From NCBI RefSeq assembly GCF_003347605.1, contig NZ_QDFZ01000013.1, positions 70,314 to 134,313 on the forward strand: a stretch of 64,000 bases of DNA, read 5' to 3'. Source of the DNA: Chryseobacterium sp. KLBC 52. Lineage in GTDB: Bacteria > Bacteroidota > Bacteroidia > Flavobacteriales > Weeksellaceae. Made by a program: the position numbers and the translations under genes. The notes below the pieces were generated by a model. It saw only the letters and a list, made by a program, of their open reading frames with translations, ran no database searches and had not been told where the DNA came from. How positions within the stretch are numbered: the first letter of the stretch is position 1; each line of letters begins with the position of its first letter. Below are positions 1 through 8,604 of this stretch, piece by piece.

Positions 1-321
1 TATCTAATGTATTCTAATTTCGAAAAAGGTGATAGTTATTTTAAAGACTACATCACAAATAATTTAGATCTGAACTTTCAAATGGCAGAAAAAGTTCAAA
101 AACCTGTATTACCATTTATCTGGTATAAAGTTCATCCTTATAATAAAATTTCTGGTGGGAGTGTAGTTAATGAAAATTTATATGATACTTATTTAAAACT
201 GATAAAAGATTATAGCTACAAAGGAAGGAAAGTAAGCGGTATTATTTATTGGGAACCCTCGAAAGAAACAATTAATATTAATCAGAAGCTAAATAGTACA
301 TTAAAAATTTTAGATAAATGA
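1..321 (+). CDS. 3' end of a gene of unknown function (5' end outside window)
   Basis: The frame is open from the first base (TAT CTA ATG), so this is the C-terminal part (about 106 residues) of a longer protein. It has a hydrophobic strand, PVLPFIWYKVHP, then GGSVVNENLYDTYLKLI and a final GIIYWEP strand. That layout resembles the last strands of a TIM-barrel glycoside-hydrolase-like protein, in which the chain ends in a G-I-x-x-W strand. The assignment is a guess from pattern only. The stop overlaps the start of the next glycosyltransferase (ATGA, 318-321), so the genes are probably translationally coupled in a surface-polysaccharide operon. Confidence 0.5.
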   Translation, partial: YLMYSNFEKGDSYFKDYITNNLDLNFQMAEKVQKPVLPFIWYKVHPYNKISGGSVVNENLYDTYLKLIKDYSYKGRKVSGIIYWEPSKETININQKLNSTLKILDK

Positions 322-1451
322 TACTCCACATTACAAACGATTACTCAGGATCTACAGTGTATAAAAATTTAGTGAGAGAGCTGGATAATAACGGGGTGGA
401 GCAGATTGTATATAATCCATTTCGGGAGGTTTCCAGAATAGGGAAAAATAAAATAGATTTTAAAAATACCCGCTCTCAGATTATCTACAGTCATATTTTA
501 TCAAAATATGCAGATCGTGTTTTGTATCGGAAAAAAATTAAAAAAATCGTACAGGACATTGAAGCAAAAATAGACCTCAAGGCTGTCAGATTTATTCATG
601 CCCACACATGGTACAGCGATGGTGGAGTGGCCTATGAACTTCACAAAAAATATAATATACCATACATAGTAGCGGTACGTAATACTGATCTGAATGTGTT
701 TTTGAAGTATTTTCTGCACGAAAGAGGGTACGGAAAAAAAATTCTTCAGAATGCGAGTAAGATCATAACCATTTCGGCAGTCTATAAAAAAAGAATGCTT
801 GAAGATTCCCGACTGTCTTATATCATGAATGATGTACAGCAAAAACTCACGGTAGTCCCAAATGGTGTAGATCCTTACTGGATAGAATCAAAGGTTGTAG
901 AGAGGAAAAATGTTGAGAATGAAAAAAGCATTCAGATGCTCTATATAGGGAAATTTAATAAAGGAAAAAATGTCTTTAACCTTATTAATGCTGTTAAGAA
1001 TCATAATCAAAAAATTGAGAATAAGATAAAATTAACACTGATCGGAGGTGGAGGAAATGACGAGAAAAGAATCCTGGATTCTATTAAAAATGATCATTCC
1101 TTTGAGTTTGTAGGAAAAGTAGACAGCCTGCCTGTTCTAAAATCCTATTACGAACGAAGTGACTTCTTTACAATGCCTTCCAAAGCAGAAACCTTTGGAT
1201 TGGTCTATATAGAAGCGCTTCTGCAGGGCTTACCGGTAATGTACACACAAAATGAAGGAATCGACGGTTTTTACGATGATTCTATAGGCGAAAAAGTAGA
1301 AGACACTTCTGTTTCTGCGATCGAACGAGGGCTTGAACGTTTAATCCAAAAACGAGATCATTATAGTTTTGATATTGAACAATTGTTAGAAAATCATGAC
1401 TGGAAGAGAATAGCTGAAGTATATCAACAATTATATAAAGAAAAAAAATAA
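318..1451 (+). CDS. GT4-family glycosyltransferase
   Basis: A 377-residue GT-B glycosyltransferase, group 1 (GT4). The N-terminal acceptor domain carries an HAHTWYSDGG segment near residue 94. The linker has VVPNGVD near residue 177. The C-terminal donor domain has a LYIGKFNKGKN strand and the EX7E motif at E291 and E299 (KAETFGLVYIEAL), which in this family binds the nucleotide-sugar. It is cytoplasmic or membrane-peripheral and should transfer a sugar to a lipid-linked or polysaccharide acceptor; donor and acceptor cannot be told from sequence. It overlaps its upstream and downstream neighbours by a few bases, which marks one operon. Confidence 0.88.
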   Translation: MILHITNDYSGSTVYKNLVRELDNNGVEQIVYNPFREVSRIGKNKIDFKNTRSQIIYSHILSKYADRVLYRKKIKKIVQDIEAKIDLKAVRFIHAHTWYSDGGVAYELHKKYNIPYIVAVRNTDLNVFLKYFLHERGYGKKILQNASKIITISAVYKKRMLEDSRLSYIMNDVQQKLTVVPNGVDPYWIESKVVERKNVENEKSIQMLYIGKFNKGKNVFNLINAVKNHNQKIENKIKLTLIGGGGNDEKRILDSIKNDHSFEFVGKVDSLPVLKSYYERSDFFTMPSKAETFGLVYIEALLQGLPVMYTQNEGIDGFYDDSIGEKVEDTSVSAIERGLERLIQKRDHYSFDIEQLLENHDWKRIAEVYQQLYKEKK

Positions 1452-2638
1452 TGAATATATTATACATCCACCAATATTTCGTAACTCCTCAGGAACCAGG
1501 AGGAACAAGATCGTACTGGCTGGCACAGGAACTTATTAAGAACGGGCATAAAGTTACCATGCTCACCTCATCATCCAAATTTTCAGAAGATATTAAAGTT
1601 GTAAACATTGATGGTATTGAAGTCGTTTATATAAAAGAAGACTATGACCAGAATATGAGCGTTTCCAGAAGGCTAAAGGCTTTCCTGAAATTTATGTACA
1701 AATCTTCTGTGGTAGGATTGAAACAAAAAGATATCGATTTGGTGATTGCTACATCTACTCCTCTTACCATAGGTATTCCTGCACTTATATTAAAGTGGTT
1801 TAAAAAAAAGCCTTTTGTTTTTGAAGTAAGAGATCTCTGGCCGGAGGTACCTATACAGATGGGAGCTATAAAAAACAGCTGGACAATAAAAACGACTCGT
1901 CTGCTGGAAAAAATGATTTATAAAAACGCTTCCCGTGTTATTGCGCTTTCTCCCGGTATGCAGGCTGGCGTCACAAAATATATTCCCAAAGAAAAGACAT
2001 CAATGATACCTAATATGGCTAAAATGGACGAATTCTGGCCGAGGGGAAAAAACGATCAACTGATGGAAAAGCTCGGCTTAAAAAAAGATTCATTCAAAAT
2101 AGTTCATTTTGGTTCTCTGGGATTAGCAAACGGAGCTCATTCAATTATTGAATCCGCCAAATTATTAAAAGATAGGGAAGATATCGAATTTTTGTTTGTA
2201 GGAGGAGGTTCTACCGAACAGGATTTGGTAGACGAAGTAGAAAAAAATAATCTTAAAAATGTGAAATTTCTCGGAAAGTTTCCTATGACCGATGTATCTG
2301 AAATTGTCAATTTTTCGGATGTCTCTATGATTTCCTTTTTGGATCTGCCGATTTTGTATACCAACTCTCCAAATAAACTGTTCGATTCATTGTCTGCAGG
2401 AAAACCGATTATTGTCAACTCTGCCGGTTGGACAAAAGATATAGCAGAAAAGTACCACTGCGGATATTATGTAAATCCAAACCGTCCGGAAGAACTGGTG
2501 CAAAAAGTACTCCATCTGAAAGATAATCCTGAATTGGTAAAGAGCATGGGACAAAATGCAAGAAAACTGGCTGAAACAGTTTATGATAAGTCTATTTTGT
2601 GTAAGAAATTTGTCGAAGTTATCGAACAAACAGAATAA
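1451..2638 (+). CDS. GT4-family glycosyltransferase, WbuB-like
   Basis: A 395-residue GT-B glycosyltransferase. The N-terminus (YIHQYFVTPQEPGGTRSYWLAQ) has the glycine-rich loop of enzymes annotated as WbuB or putative colanic-acid transferases. FEVRDLWPEVPIQ near residue 125 and IALSPGMQAG near 170 are typical of this subgroup. The donor domain carries FGSLGLANGA and, in place of a standard EX7E, NSPNKLFDSLSAGKPII, as is usual in this subgroup. The start codon shares one base with the stop of the preceding gene (TAATG). It probably adds an N-acetylated amino sugar during O-antigen or capsule assembly (inference). It is the last gene of the cluster; a 297-bp gap follows. Confidence 0.88.
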   Translation: MNILYIHQYFVTPQEPGGTRSYWLAQELIKNGHKVTMLTSSSKFSEDIKVVNIDGIEVVYIKEDYDQNMSVSRRLKAFLKFMYKSSVVGLKQKDIDLVIATSTPLTIGIPALILKWFKKKPFVFEVRDLWPEVPIQMGAIKNSWTIKTTRLLEKMIYKNASRVIALSPGMQAGVTKYIPKEKTSMIPNMAKMDEFWPRGKNDQLMEKLGLKKDSFKIVHFGSLGLANGAHSIIESAKLLKDREDIEFLFVGGGSTEQDLVDEVEKNNLKNVKFLGKFPMTDVSEIVNFSDVSMISFLDLPILYTNSPNKLFDSLSAGKPIIVNSAGWTKDIAEKYHCGYYVNPNRPEELVQKVLHLKDNPELVKSMGQNARKLAETVYDKSILCKKFVEVIEQTE

Positions 2639-2874
2639 ACAGGAAGATCAGGTAGGCATTTATACAATCGTTTTTACTGCTATTATAATAACAGGGGGAC
2701 AGTAAGTTTCGGATGAATATTTCAATAGAAAGTTGATTGTTGCTGTAGAAGAAAAAATTACGTGAATTTTGAAGGATAATCTCTTAAAAAGTTTTTAAAG
2801 TAGAAAATCTTATTTTTTTTGTATTTGACAATCTGTGCCTTAACAAAATCTTTGAAATAAAAGGAACACGTTTC

Positions 2875-2905
2875 TTTGGAAAAGCTAAAAAAAGGTATAT
2901 ATTTG
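2875..2905 (+). promoter_or_regulatory. Bacteroidota promoter for tRNA-Asp
   Basis: TTTG at 2875-2878, 19 bp, then TATATTTG at 2898-2905. This matches the -33 TTTG / -7 TAnnTTTG promoter of Bacteroidota exactly. The predicted transcription start is near 2910, giving a leader of about 26 nt before the tRNA. The rest of 2639-2874 is AT-rich with no gene seen. Confidence 0.85.
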
Positions 2906-2935
2906 CACCAGTTAAAAGCAAATGCTACCTTAATT

Positions 2936-3009
2936 GATCCGGTAGTTCAGCTGGTTAGAATGCCGCCCTGTCACGGCGGAGGTCGCGGGTTCGAGTCCCG
3001 TCCGGATCG
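2936..3009 (+). tRNA. tRNA-Asp (GTC)
   Basis: A 74-nt cloverleaf. Acceptor stem GATCCGG (2936-2942) pairs with CCGGATC (3002-3008), with discriminator G3009. Anticodon stem CCGCC/GGCGG encloses loop CTGTCAC with anticodon GTC at 2970-2972. The T arm is GCGGG-TTCGAGT-CCCGT. CCA is not encoded. It is followed by a strong terminator, so it is a single-gene unit. Confidence 0.97.
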
Positions 3010-3011
3010 CG

Positions 3012-3043
3012 AAAAAGTCTTCTAGAAATAGAAGACTTTTTTT
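3012..3043 (+). terminator. Rho-independent terminator after tRNA-Asp
   Basis: Hairpin AAAAAGTCTTCTA-GAAA-TAGAAGACTTTTT followed by more T residues, three bases after the tRNA. Confidence 0.9.
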
Positions 3044-3068
3044 ATTTTATTTATTTTACCCCAATTAG

Positions 3069-3380
3069 CTTAATGATTTCATTGTACGAATCTATTCTCT
3101 GCAATATCTGCTTATTTATTTTGACGGTTATGATGATATAGCATTTTCTGTTCCTGATGATGGAATGGGAGTGTACAGGATGTTTGAAATTTATCTGTAT
3201 CATCCACAAAACAAATGTTTTGAAAAGCTTAAAGAACCGGATTTTTCCCGCTCAGGATGTTCATGTCTGTGTGATGTCACTGTAGAAAAAGATAAGAAAC
3301 TTTTAATAACAGGATGCAGAGGTGGAGCAAGATGGCATCAGGATGTTTACCGATTGGGGAAAAACGGGACTTTAGAATAG
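3069..3380 (+). pseudogene. Decayed gene: C-terminal part of a beta-propeller/XAC2610-like protein
   Basis: The frame is open from 3069 to the stop at 3378-3380 but has no credible start at its 5' end; an in-frame TAG lies at 3066. Protein-like sequence begins before the first ATG (3165): YFDGYDDIAF, then SVPDDGMGVYRMFEIYLYHP. A D-x-DGYDD run followed by a structured C-terminus with several Cys is typical of secreted FG-GAP or XAC2610-like proteins, which are normally longer and carry a signal peptide. The N-terminal half is missing. The fragment lies 60 bp after the tRNA-Asp 3' end, so it may be the scar of an insertion or deletion there. Family assignment is tentative. Confidence 0.5.
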
Positions 3381-3594
3381 ATTTCTACAAGAGAACAGGG
3401 TAGCGAATAACGTGTATGACAATGTTTGGAAATATCCTTGGAATCTATGTTTTTTTTCCAGTCTTTAATAATAACTCCTCATTTACAGTGATAAAGCCCC
3501 CGTTTTTTTACGGTATTTTCACGAATGTCTTTTAGGATTCAAATTTAGGTCTGATATTTGTACTGGGTAGCCCAACTAAATGGCCGATTTATTT

Positions 3595-4638
3595 ATGAAA
3601 AACATATCTGTGAAAAAATCCTTTTTTTATGCCTGCTTATGCGCTTTTTTACTTGTTTCATGTAAAAAGGAAATAGATAAAATAAGCGATACTTTTAAAG
3701 ATACTGTTTCTTCTTCTGAAGTTCAGGAGGTAGAAAAGGATTCTATAAAGAAAGATTCTGTTCCTGTAGTGAAAAAAGAATCCGTTCCGCCTGTTATGCA
3801 GGAGAATGGTTTTTATAATGCTTTTGTTCTTCCTAAGGATAAAAAAATGCGTGATTCCTTTTATGCAGAATTCAGCAAGAAATATACTGTAGAGGAAAGA
3901 ACAGCTATTTTAGCCTTAAACAGATTAGATTCTAAAAGTAAATGGAATGCCGATACATTGGTAGTTCCTGCGAAAATAGATACAACCTTGATGGCATATT
4001 CGCCGTTTCCAATGCAGCTGGATGTATTAAGCGGAGTAAAAAAGTTCGTTATTTTCTCATATCCTATACAAGCTTTTGCTGTATACTCTAATGGAAGCCT
4101 TGTGAAATGGGGACCAACAAGTATGGGTAAAAAAGCAGCCCAGACCACCAGAGGACTTACTTTTGCCAACTGGAAAAAGAAACTTGCTATTTCCACCGTG
4201 AGCACCGAATGGAAACTTCCATACAATTTTAATATTCACAATATTGGAGGAATTGGATGGCATGAATATACACTTCCTGGATATCCTGCTTCGCACTCTT
4301 GTTTACGACTGCTGAGAAAAGATGCCCAATGGCTGTATTCCTATGCAGACACCTGGATTCTGAATCCCGGTGGTGCAACCACCAAAGCCAGAGGTACTGC
4401 AGTAATGGTATTTGGAGATTATAAATGGGGAGGAAGAAAACCATGGAGAAATCTTCTGGATGATCCTAATGCCAACAATATTTCTGTTGAAGAATTAACC
4501 AGGCTTTTAGAACCGGATGTTCCGAAAATGCTCAAAGAACAAAACAACAGAGAAAAAGTGGTAGATTCTATCAAAGCAGCAAAAGCAGCAGCTGCACCTA
4601 TTCAGAATGAAAAGCCTGTAGAATCTCTATCTAATTAA
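3595..4638 (+). CDS. L,D-transpeptidase (YkuD) lipoprotein
   Basis: A 347-residue lipoprotein. MKNISVKKSFFYACLCAFLLVSCKKE is a signal peptide with lipobox VSC; the start at 3595 fits this better than the in-frame ATG at 3580, which would add five residues. A low-complexity linker (KDSVPVVKKESVPP) follows. The YkuD catalytic motif HEYTLPGYPASHSCLRL is in the second half, with nucleophile Cys near residue 236 and the paired His before it. The enzyme should form 3-3 peptidoglycan cross-links or anchor proteins in the periplasm. The C-terminal tail is Ala/Lys-rich. The 3' end overlaps the convergent membrane-protein gene by 8 bp. A GATATTTG element at 3550-3557 is a one-base-off -7 box. Confidence 0.88.
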   Translation: MKNISVKKSFFYACLCAFLLVSCKKEIDKISDTFKDTVSSSEVQEVEKDSIKKDSVPVVKKESVPPVMQENGFYNAFVLPKDKKMRDSFYAEFSKKYTVEERTAILALNRLDSKSKWNADTLVVPAKIDTTLMAYSPFPMQLDVLSGVKKFVIFSYPIQAFAVYSNGSLVKWGPTSMGKKAAQTTRGLTFANWKKKLAISTVSTEWKLPYNFNIHNIGGIGWHEYTLPGYPASHSCLRLLRKDAQWLYSYADTWILNPGGATTKARGTAVMVFGDYKWGGRKPWRNLLDDPNANNISVEELTRLLEPDVPKMLKEQNNREKVVDSIKAAKAAAAPIQNEKPVESLSN

Positions 4639-5158
4639 TTTTCTTTTCAAATTGTAAAGTAGATTCTTCTGCAAATCTTCTCAATTTAAGCATTTCTTTT
4701 TTTCCTTTATGCTGCCCGAATCTGGCGGCAATATAGGTAAGAAGAATAAAGAATAACATGATAAAAGAAGCGCTCAGTGCCCACGGGTATTCGGCGCTTT
4801 TTATTTGCTTTTCCACATAATACATCGTGAAGAAAGTCATCCACAGAATAGAAAAGGAAAAGTATAAGAACATGAAGAAAGTCCACACTGCAGAACTCGG
4901 ACCAAATACCCCGCGTATTGCTGTATGTTCATCTTCCATCTCAACCCTTAAGGCAAGACAGGGTTTCCAGTAGTTGTCGTATTCTGTTTTCACCCAGATG
5001 GTAGCTACTTCTTTATTAATGTTACCTGAAAACTCATCTGTATGCTCTTCCATATATTTTTTCAGGTTTTCAGCATACTCTTCTTTGGTAAGATGAGTAA
5101 ACATTTTAAATCTGGGTCTGGTTCTTATTCTGTCTAAGGTGCTCTCTTCAGTATTCAT
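4631..5158 (-). CDS. Membrane protein of unknown function, two TM segments
   Basis: 175 residues. The N-terminal ~85 residues are soluble and charged (LTKEEYAENLKKYMEEHTDEF). Two transmembrane helices follow, about residues 90-112 (VWTFFMFLYFSFSILWMTFF) and 125-146 (WALSASFIMLFFILLTYIAA), then a basic tail. No enzyme motif is visible. It starts 4 bp after the aspartyl-protease gene, so the two are probably co-transcribed and may work together at the membrane. The 3' end overlaps the L,D-transpeptidase gene tail to tail. Confidence 0.75.
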   Translation of the reverse strand: MNTEESTLDRIRTRPRFKMFTHLTKEEYAENLKKYMEEHTDEFSGNINKEVATIWVKTEYDNYWKPCLALRVEMEDEHTAIRGVFGPSSAVWTFFMFLYFSFSILWMTFFTMYYVEKQIKSAEYPWALSASFIMLFFILLTYIAARFGQHKGKKEMLKLRRFAEESTLQFEKKIN

Positions 5159-5162
5159 ATTG

Positions 5163-6482
5163 TTATTCTTGATAGGGAATAGGGTCTTCCAAAGCGAAAC
5201 GTAATGTAAGTTTTTGGTTTTTTCTTAGAATGACCATGGTAATATTTCTGCCTTCATTGGACTTCATGAGCTCCACTATTTTTTCCAGAGTCATGTCTGA
5301 AGTCTGCGCTCCGTTAATGGTAAGAACTTTGTCATCCTTTTGCAGACCGGCTTCATAAGCGGGAGAATCTTTTCTTACACCGGCAATGGAAAATATCGGT
5401 TTTAAACTAAATTTATACTGAAAAGCATCTCTATAAACCTCCGTTGTTACCATCGCCGATTTCTGGGTTTCAATTTTTAGTCTGTCTTCCTGCCACTCAA
5501 GTCCGTCCTGCTTGAAATCAAGCCCGCTCATATTAAAATGAAAAGGATCATCAAAGTATCTGTTTTTCTTCAGATAAAGTTTTTTATTGGTGTAATCAAA
5601 GACTACAGTAAATCTACGCATAATTTCCCCGCCTATGGAACCTTTTCTGTTTTCCACCATATTAACGTGCTGTATGGAGAATTCATCCGGCATAGCAGTA
5701 AGTGGTTTTTCAAACTTGAATTTTCCAAGGTAGAAATTATGAATACGGCTTCTTTTTCCATAGATATCGCCATTGAAGCCACGGCCAAGGAAATCATCAA
5801 TATTAGGTCTGTTATAAACAAAATTTTTAATAAGAGTGGGAAAGAGCCAGATGGCATCGCTGTTTCCGAGATCAATCAACAGTTTTGAGTCCTTTTTTTC
5901 ATTTGTCATTTCTACATCACCATAGAGATAGGGTTTATCCTTCTCAATAGTGATAGGGAACTCTTCAAATCTTTTGATTTTCTTTTGCAGACCATCCTCG
6001 TTTTCATACACGGTTATTTTTTTAGAACTATAATCTATATAAATCGGGTGGTCTTTGAAAAAATGATATCCGATAACTCCGTTCACAGGAATTCCCACGT
6101 GGGGCGAAATATTAAATTCTTCATCGATAATAATATAAAGAGACATCGAGGTATTGATAATTTCATTTCCAATTTTACCTATATTCCGCTCAGATTTCAA
6201 GCCATCAATACTGATACTGCCTCCAAGACCTGAAAATTTTACTTTCTCAACATTGCTTAGCATGACTTCCTTATTTTCCAGACTGAAAAGGATCGTTTCT
6301 GAAACTCCTGTATCCAATAAAAAAGTAAGCTCCGCACCATTTACATTGATGGGAATAAAGATTAGATTGTTGATAAACTGAAAAGGAATCACTGCTTTTT
6401 TAGTATTAACCAACTCAAAAGAATTCTGGGCATTTATAAAAATGCTCACAAATAATCCCATTAAAAGCAGTTTAAATTTCAT
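5163..6482 (-). CDS. Retropepsin-like aspartyl protease with C-terminal PDZ domain
   Basis: 439 residues with a signal peptide (MKFKLLLMGLFVSIFINAQ). Two retropepsin-like lobes follow: the first has the active-site motif FLLDTGVSE near residue 57, the second has LLIDLGNSD near residue 205, where the usual Thr of D-T/S-G is Leu. A PDZ domain fills about residues 350-435 (FSIAGVRKDSPAYEAGLQKDDKVLTINGA). This is a common secreted or periplasmic protease layout in Bacteroidota. The PDZ domain likely binds C-termini of substrates or partners. First gene of a two-gene unit with the downstream membrane protein. Confidence 0.88.
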   Translation of the reverse strand: MKFKLLLMGLFVSIFINAQNSFELVNTKKAVIPFQFINNLIFIPINVNGAELTFLLDTGVSETILFSLENKEVMLSNVEKVKFSGLGGSISIDGLKSERNIGKIGNEIINTSMSLYIIIDEEFNISPHVGIPVNGVIGYHFFKDHPIYIDYSSKKITVYENEDGLQKKIKRFEEFPITIEKDKPYLYGDVEMTNEKKDSKLLIDLGNSDAIWLFPTLIKNFVYNRPNIDDFLGRGFNGDIYGKRSRIHNFYLGKFKFEKPLTAMPDEFSIQHVNMVENRKGSIGGEIMRRFTVVFDYTNKKLYLKKNRYFDDPFHFNMSGLDFKQDGLEWQEDRLKIETQKSAMVTTEVYRDAFQYKFSLKPIFSIAGVRKDSPAYEAGLQKDDKVLTINGAQTSDMTLEKIVELMKSNEGRNITMVILRKNQKLTLRFALEDPIPYQE

Positions 6483-6603
6483 TTACTGAATTTAGTGAAT
6501 TTATCTATATGATAATAAAAAAAACATTCCAAAAGCTGGAATGTTTATGTAAACTACAATAAATCATTGTGTTTTGTTGAATTTATTTCAAATTGGATTC
6601 TGT

Positions 6604-7242
6604 CTATTTGGAAAAGAAATCCATCAGATCCATATAATTCTTCTGATTAACACCATGTCCGCTCATATATTCTCTGAATGTGAAGTAACAGCTAAGATCA
6701 TAAAGAAGATCAGCCCCTTTTCTTCCCCATTCCAGCGGGATTACAGCATCATCTGTGCCGTGAGAAATGAAGAAACGAAGGCCCTCCAGTTTCTTTTTAT
6801 CTTTTACAATACCGTCCAGAATTTTATCTTCAGGATAACTGCTCATACAGGCAACACGATTGAAAAGTTCAGGATGTTTTAAAGCCAAAGCATAACATAA
6901 TATACCACCCTGGCTGAAGCCGCAAAGATGAGCCTTGCTTTCCGTAAGCCCATAGTGGTTGATAATCTTCAGCATACTTTCAAGAGCAGCATTCAACGAT
7001 TCCTTTGCCTGAGGAACATCAATGAAATTTTCCGGATCATTAAAATTGATATCATACCATGAATATCCTTCAAACTGGGTATCACGTGGAGCTCTGAAAC
7101 TGACAATGATCCAGTCATTGGGAAGAGTTTCTCTAAAACTGAAAAGATCCTGCTCATTGCTGCCATAGCCATGAAGCATAAAAAGAATAGGAGTTTGCGA
7201 AGTAATATTTTCCGGCTCTCTTACTAGATAATCTAAATTCAT
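6604..7242 (-). CDS. Phospholipase/carboxylesterase family alpha/beta hydrolase
   Basis: 212 residues, the usual size of the dienelactone-hydrolase/phospholipase-carboxylesterase family. Catalytic triad: Ser in GFSQGG, Asp in GTDDAVIP, His in SGHGVN. The oxyanion segment is MLHGYGSNEQDLFSF near residue 23. No signal peptide, so cytoplasmic. The substrate is unknown; the family cleaves short-chain esters and acyl groups. It is a stand-alone gene; the short hairpin sequence AACATTCC-AAAAGC-TGGAATGTT at 6523-6546 is between it and the protease gene. Confidence 0.88.
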   Translation of the reverse strand: MNLDYLVREPENITSQTPILFMLHGYGSNEQDLFSFRETLPNDWIIVSFRAPRDTQFEGYSWYDINFNDPENFIDVPQAKESLNAALESMLKIINHYGLTESKAHLCGFSQGGILCYALALKHPELFNRVACMSSYPEDKILDGIVKDKKKLEGLRFFISHGTDDAVIPLEWGRKGADLLYDLSCYFTFREYMSGHGVNQKNYMDLMDFFSK

Positions 7243-7453
7243 AGAGCAAAGATAATTAAATTACCTACAGAATTTTGATTTTTATTATTCATACAATGAA
7301 CTTCTGCTGCATGTTGGTTTATGTGTAATGATTAAATATCTGGAGTATATTTTTGAATTTTTAATTGGGTTTTTATTTTTATTGATTTGATATTATTTGG
7401 AAATCTTTATTGGAAAATTTTCATAAAAGTTATTTTTATATTAATAAAAAACT

Positions 7454-7461
7454 TATATTTG
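7454..7461 (+). promoter_or_regulatory. -7 element of the small lipoprotein gene at 7488
   Basis: TATATTTG matches TAnnTTTG. The start of transcription is expected near 7466, about 22 nt before the ATG at 7488. No good TTTG is found 19 bp upstream. This position supports 7488 and argues against the in-frame start at 7410. Confidence 0.6.
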
Positions 7462-7487
7462 AAACATTAAAAAATCTATTTGGAGAA

Positions 7488-7919
7488 ATGAAGCAATTTT
7501 ACAATTCAAAAAGTTTACTTAGACTTTCTTTTTTATTCGTTTTATTATTTTCTGTAATCACCGTTGTTAATTCTTGTAAAAAAGATGATGATGAAGAATT
7601 TCAGGATCATGTGGTTCAATTCGAAGTGAAGACAACTGCCGGAGGGGAGATCATAAGTGTTGTAACACAAGTAGGTACAACTCAGAATACCATATACAAT
7701 ACTCCGCAGTCTCCTGTAACTTCACCATGGACAAGTGGAGAATTCTTCGTGAATTCTAGCCAGGCACAGCTCAATCTTGATGCTAACGCGTCAATGCCGG
7801 ATGATAATTCTGAATTGACAATCAATCTTTACATTGATGGTGAGATAGCAAGAACAGTGAAGAAGAAAGGTAAAGGGGTATTGGTTGCTTCAATTGATTA
7901 TAGCTTCTTAGAACCTTAA
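7488..7919 (+). CDS. Small secreted lipoprotein, paralogue of the 10768 gene
   Basis: 143 residues. Signal peptide and lipobox: MKQFYNSKSLLRLSFLFVLL..VVNSCKKDDDEE; an acidic run after the Cys is common in exported Bacteroidota lipoproteins. The mature part is an all-beta domain of about 100 residues: strand VVQFEVKTTAGGE, a central S-P-W-TSGEF, and a C-terminal pair INLYIDGEIARTVKKKG. The same layout is seen in the lipoprotein at 10768-11187 (TTWSSPE; VQIWVDGELKKEGTS). It resembles small beta-sandwich MmpS-like folds, but this is inference. It converges on the NarL-type two-component genes with a shared terminator. Confidence 0.8.
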   Translation: MKQFYNSKSLLRLSFLFVLLFSVITVVNSCKKDDDEEFQDHVVQFEVKTTAGGEIISVVTQVGTTQNTIYNTPQSPVTSPWTSGEFFVNSSQAQLNLDANASMPDDNSELTINLYIDGEIARTVKKKGKGVLVASIDYSFLEP

Positions 7920-7936
7920 ATTACTTTAACAATATA

Positions 7937-7968
7937 TAAAAAAACCGCTTTCAAAGCGGTTTTTTTTA
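7937..7968. terminator. Bidirectional terminator
   Basis: AAAAAAACCGCTTT-CA-AAGCGGTTTTTTTT. It has A and T tracts on both sides and lies between the convergent lipoprotein gene and the response-regulator gene, overlapping the stop codon of the latter. Confidence 0.9.
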
Positions 7969-8604
7969 TTCTTCAATCATATGTTGCTGTACAGCTAAGC
8001 TGATCAATTCTGTTGAATTCTTTGCATGAAATTTCTGCAGCAGGTTCTTACGATGAGTGTCTACGGTAAGAGGACTTAAAAACAGTTCTTCAGCAATTAC
8101 ATTACTTGTTTTTCCCTGGGCTACCATCTGTAGAATTTGTTTTTCCCTTTTTGTGAGTCTTGGGACAGGAACGCTATTCTGAGAAGGAAGACTGATAATC
8201 TGTTTGGTTTCATTGCAGAAAACAATATCTCCCGAAAGTGCTCCTCTTATACTTATTACAAGATCATCAATAGAAGTGTTTTTGAGTAGATAACCGCTTG
8301 CTCCGTTTTGTATAGACTGCATAATAATGCTTCGCTCTGAACGGTTACTGAACATTATTACAGAGGTGCCGGGTGATATTCTTTTTATTTCTCTACAGAG
8401 CTCTGTTCCGTTGGAATCGGGGAGCGTAATGTCCAGAAGAACAATATCTATCATTGCTGAACGGATGAAACTTAATGTTTCTGCCCCGGATGCAAAACTT
8501 CCTGCTACATGAAAGAAAGGCTGGCTTTTCAGCATCATTCTTAGACCTTCAATGACAATGGGATGATCATCTACGATGACAATATTTATTTTTTCATTCT
8601 CCAT
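7966..8604 (-). CDS. NarL/FixJ-family response regulator
   Basis: 212 residues. Receiver domain about 1-125 with acidic pair VDD near 10-12, phospho-acceptor Asp in DIVLLDITLP near residue 57 and Lys in LLKNTS near 107. C-terminal LuxR-type helix-turn-helix: LTKREKQILQMVAQGKTSN, then SPLTVDTHRKNLLQKF. It starts inside the 3' end of the kinase gene (11-bp overlap), so the pair is translated together. Its targets are not shown by the sequence, but the related lipoprotein genes on both sides are natural candidates. Confidence 0.95.
   Translation of the reverse strand: MENEKINIVIVDDHPIVIEGLRMMLKSQPFFHVAGSFASGAETLSFIRSAMIDIVLLDITLPDSNGTELCREIKRISPGTSVIMFSNRSERSIIMQSIQNGASGYLLKNTSIDDLVISIRGALSGDIVFCNETKQIISLPSQNSVPVPRLTKREKQILQMVAQGKTSNVIAEELFLSPLTVDTHRKNLLQKFHAKNSTELISLAVQQHMIEE

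Noticed and set aside
2639..2935. Possible small gene between the glycosyltransferase and tRNA-Asp
   Set aside because: No frame of useful length; only the tRNA promoter is supported.
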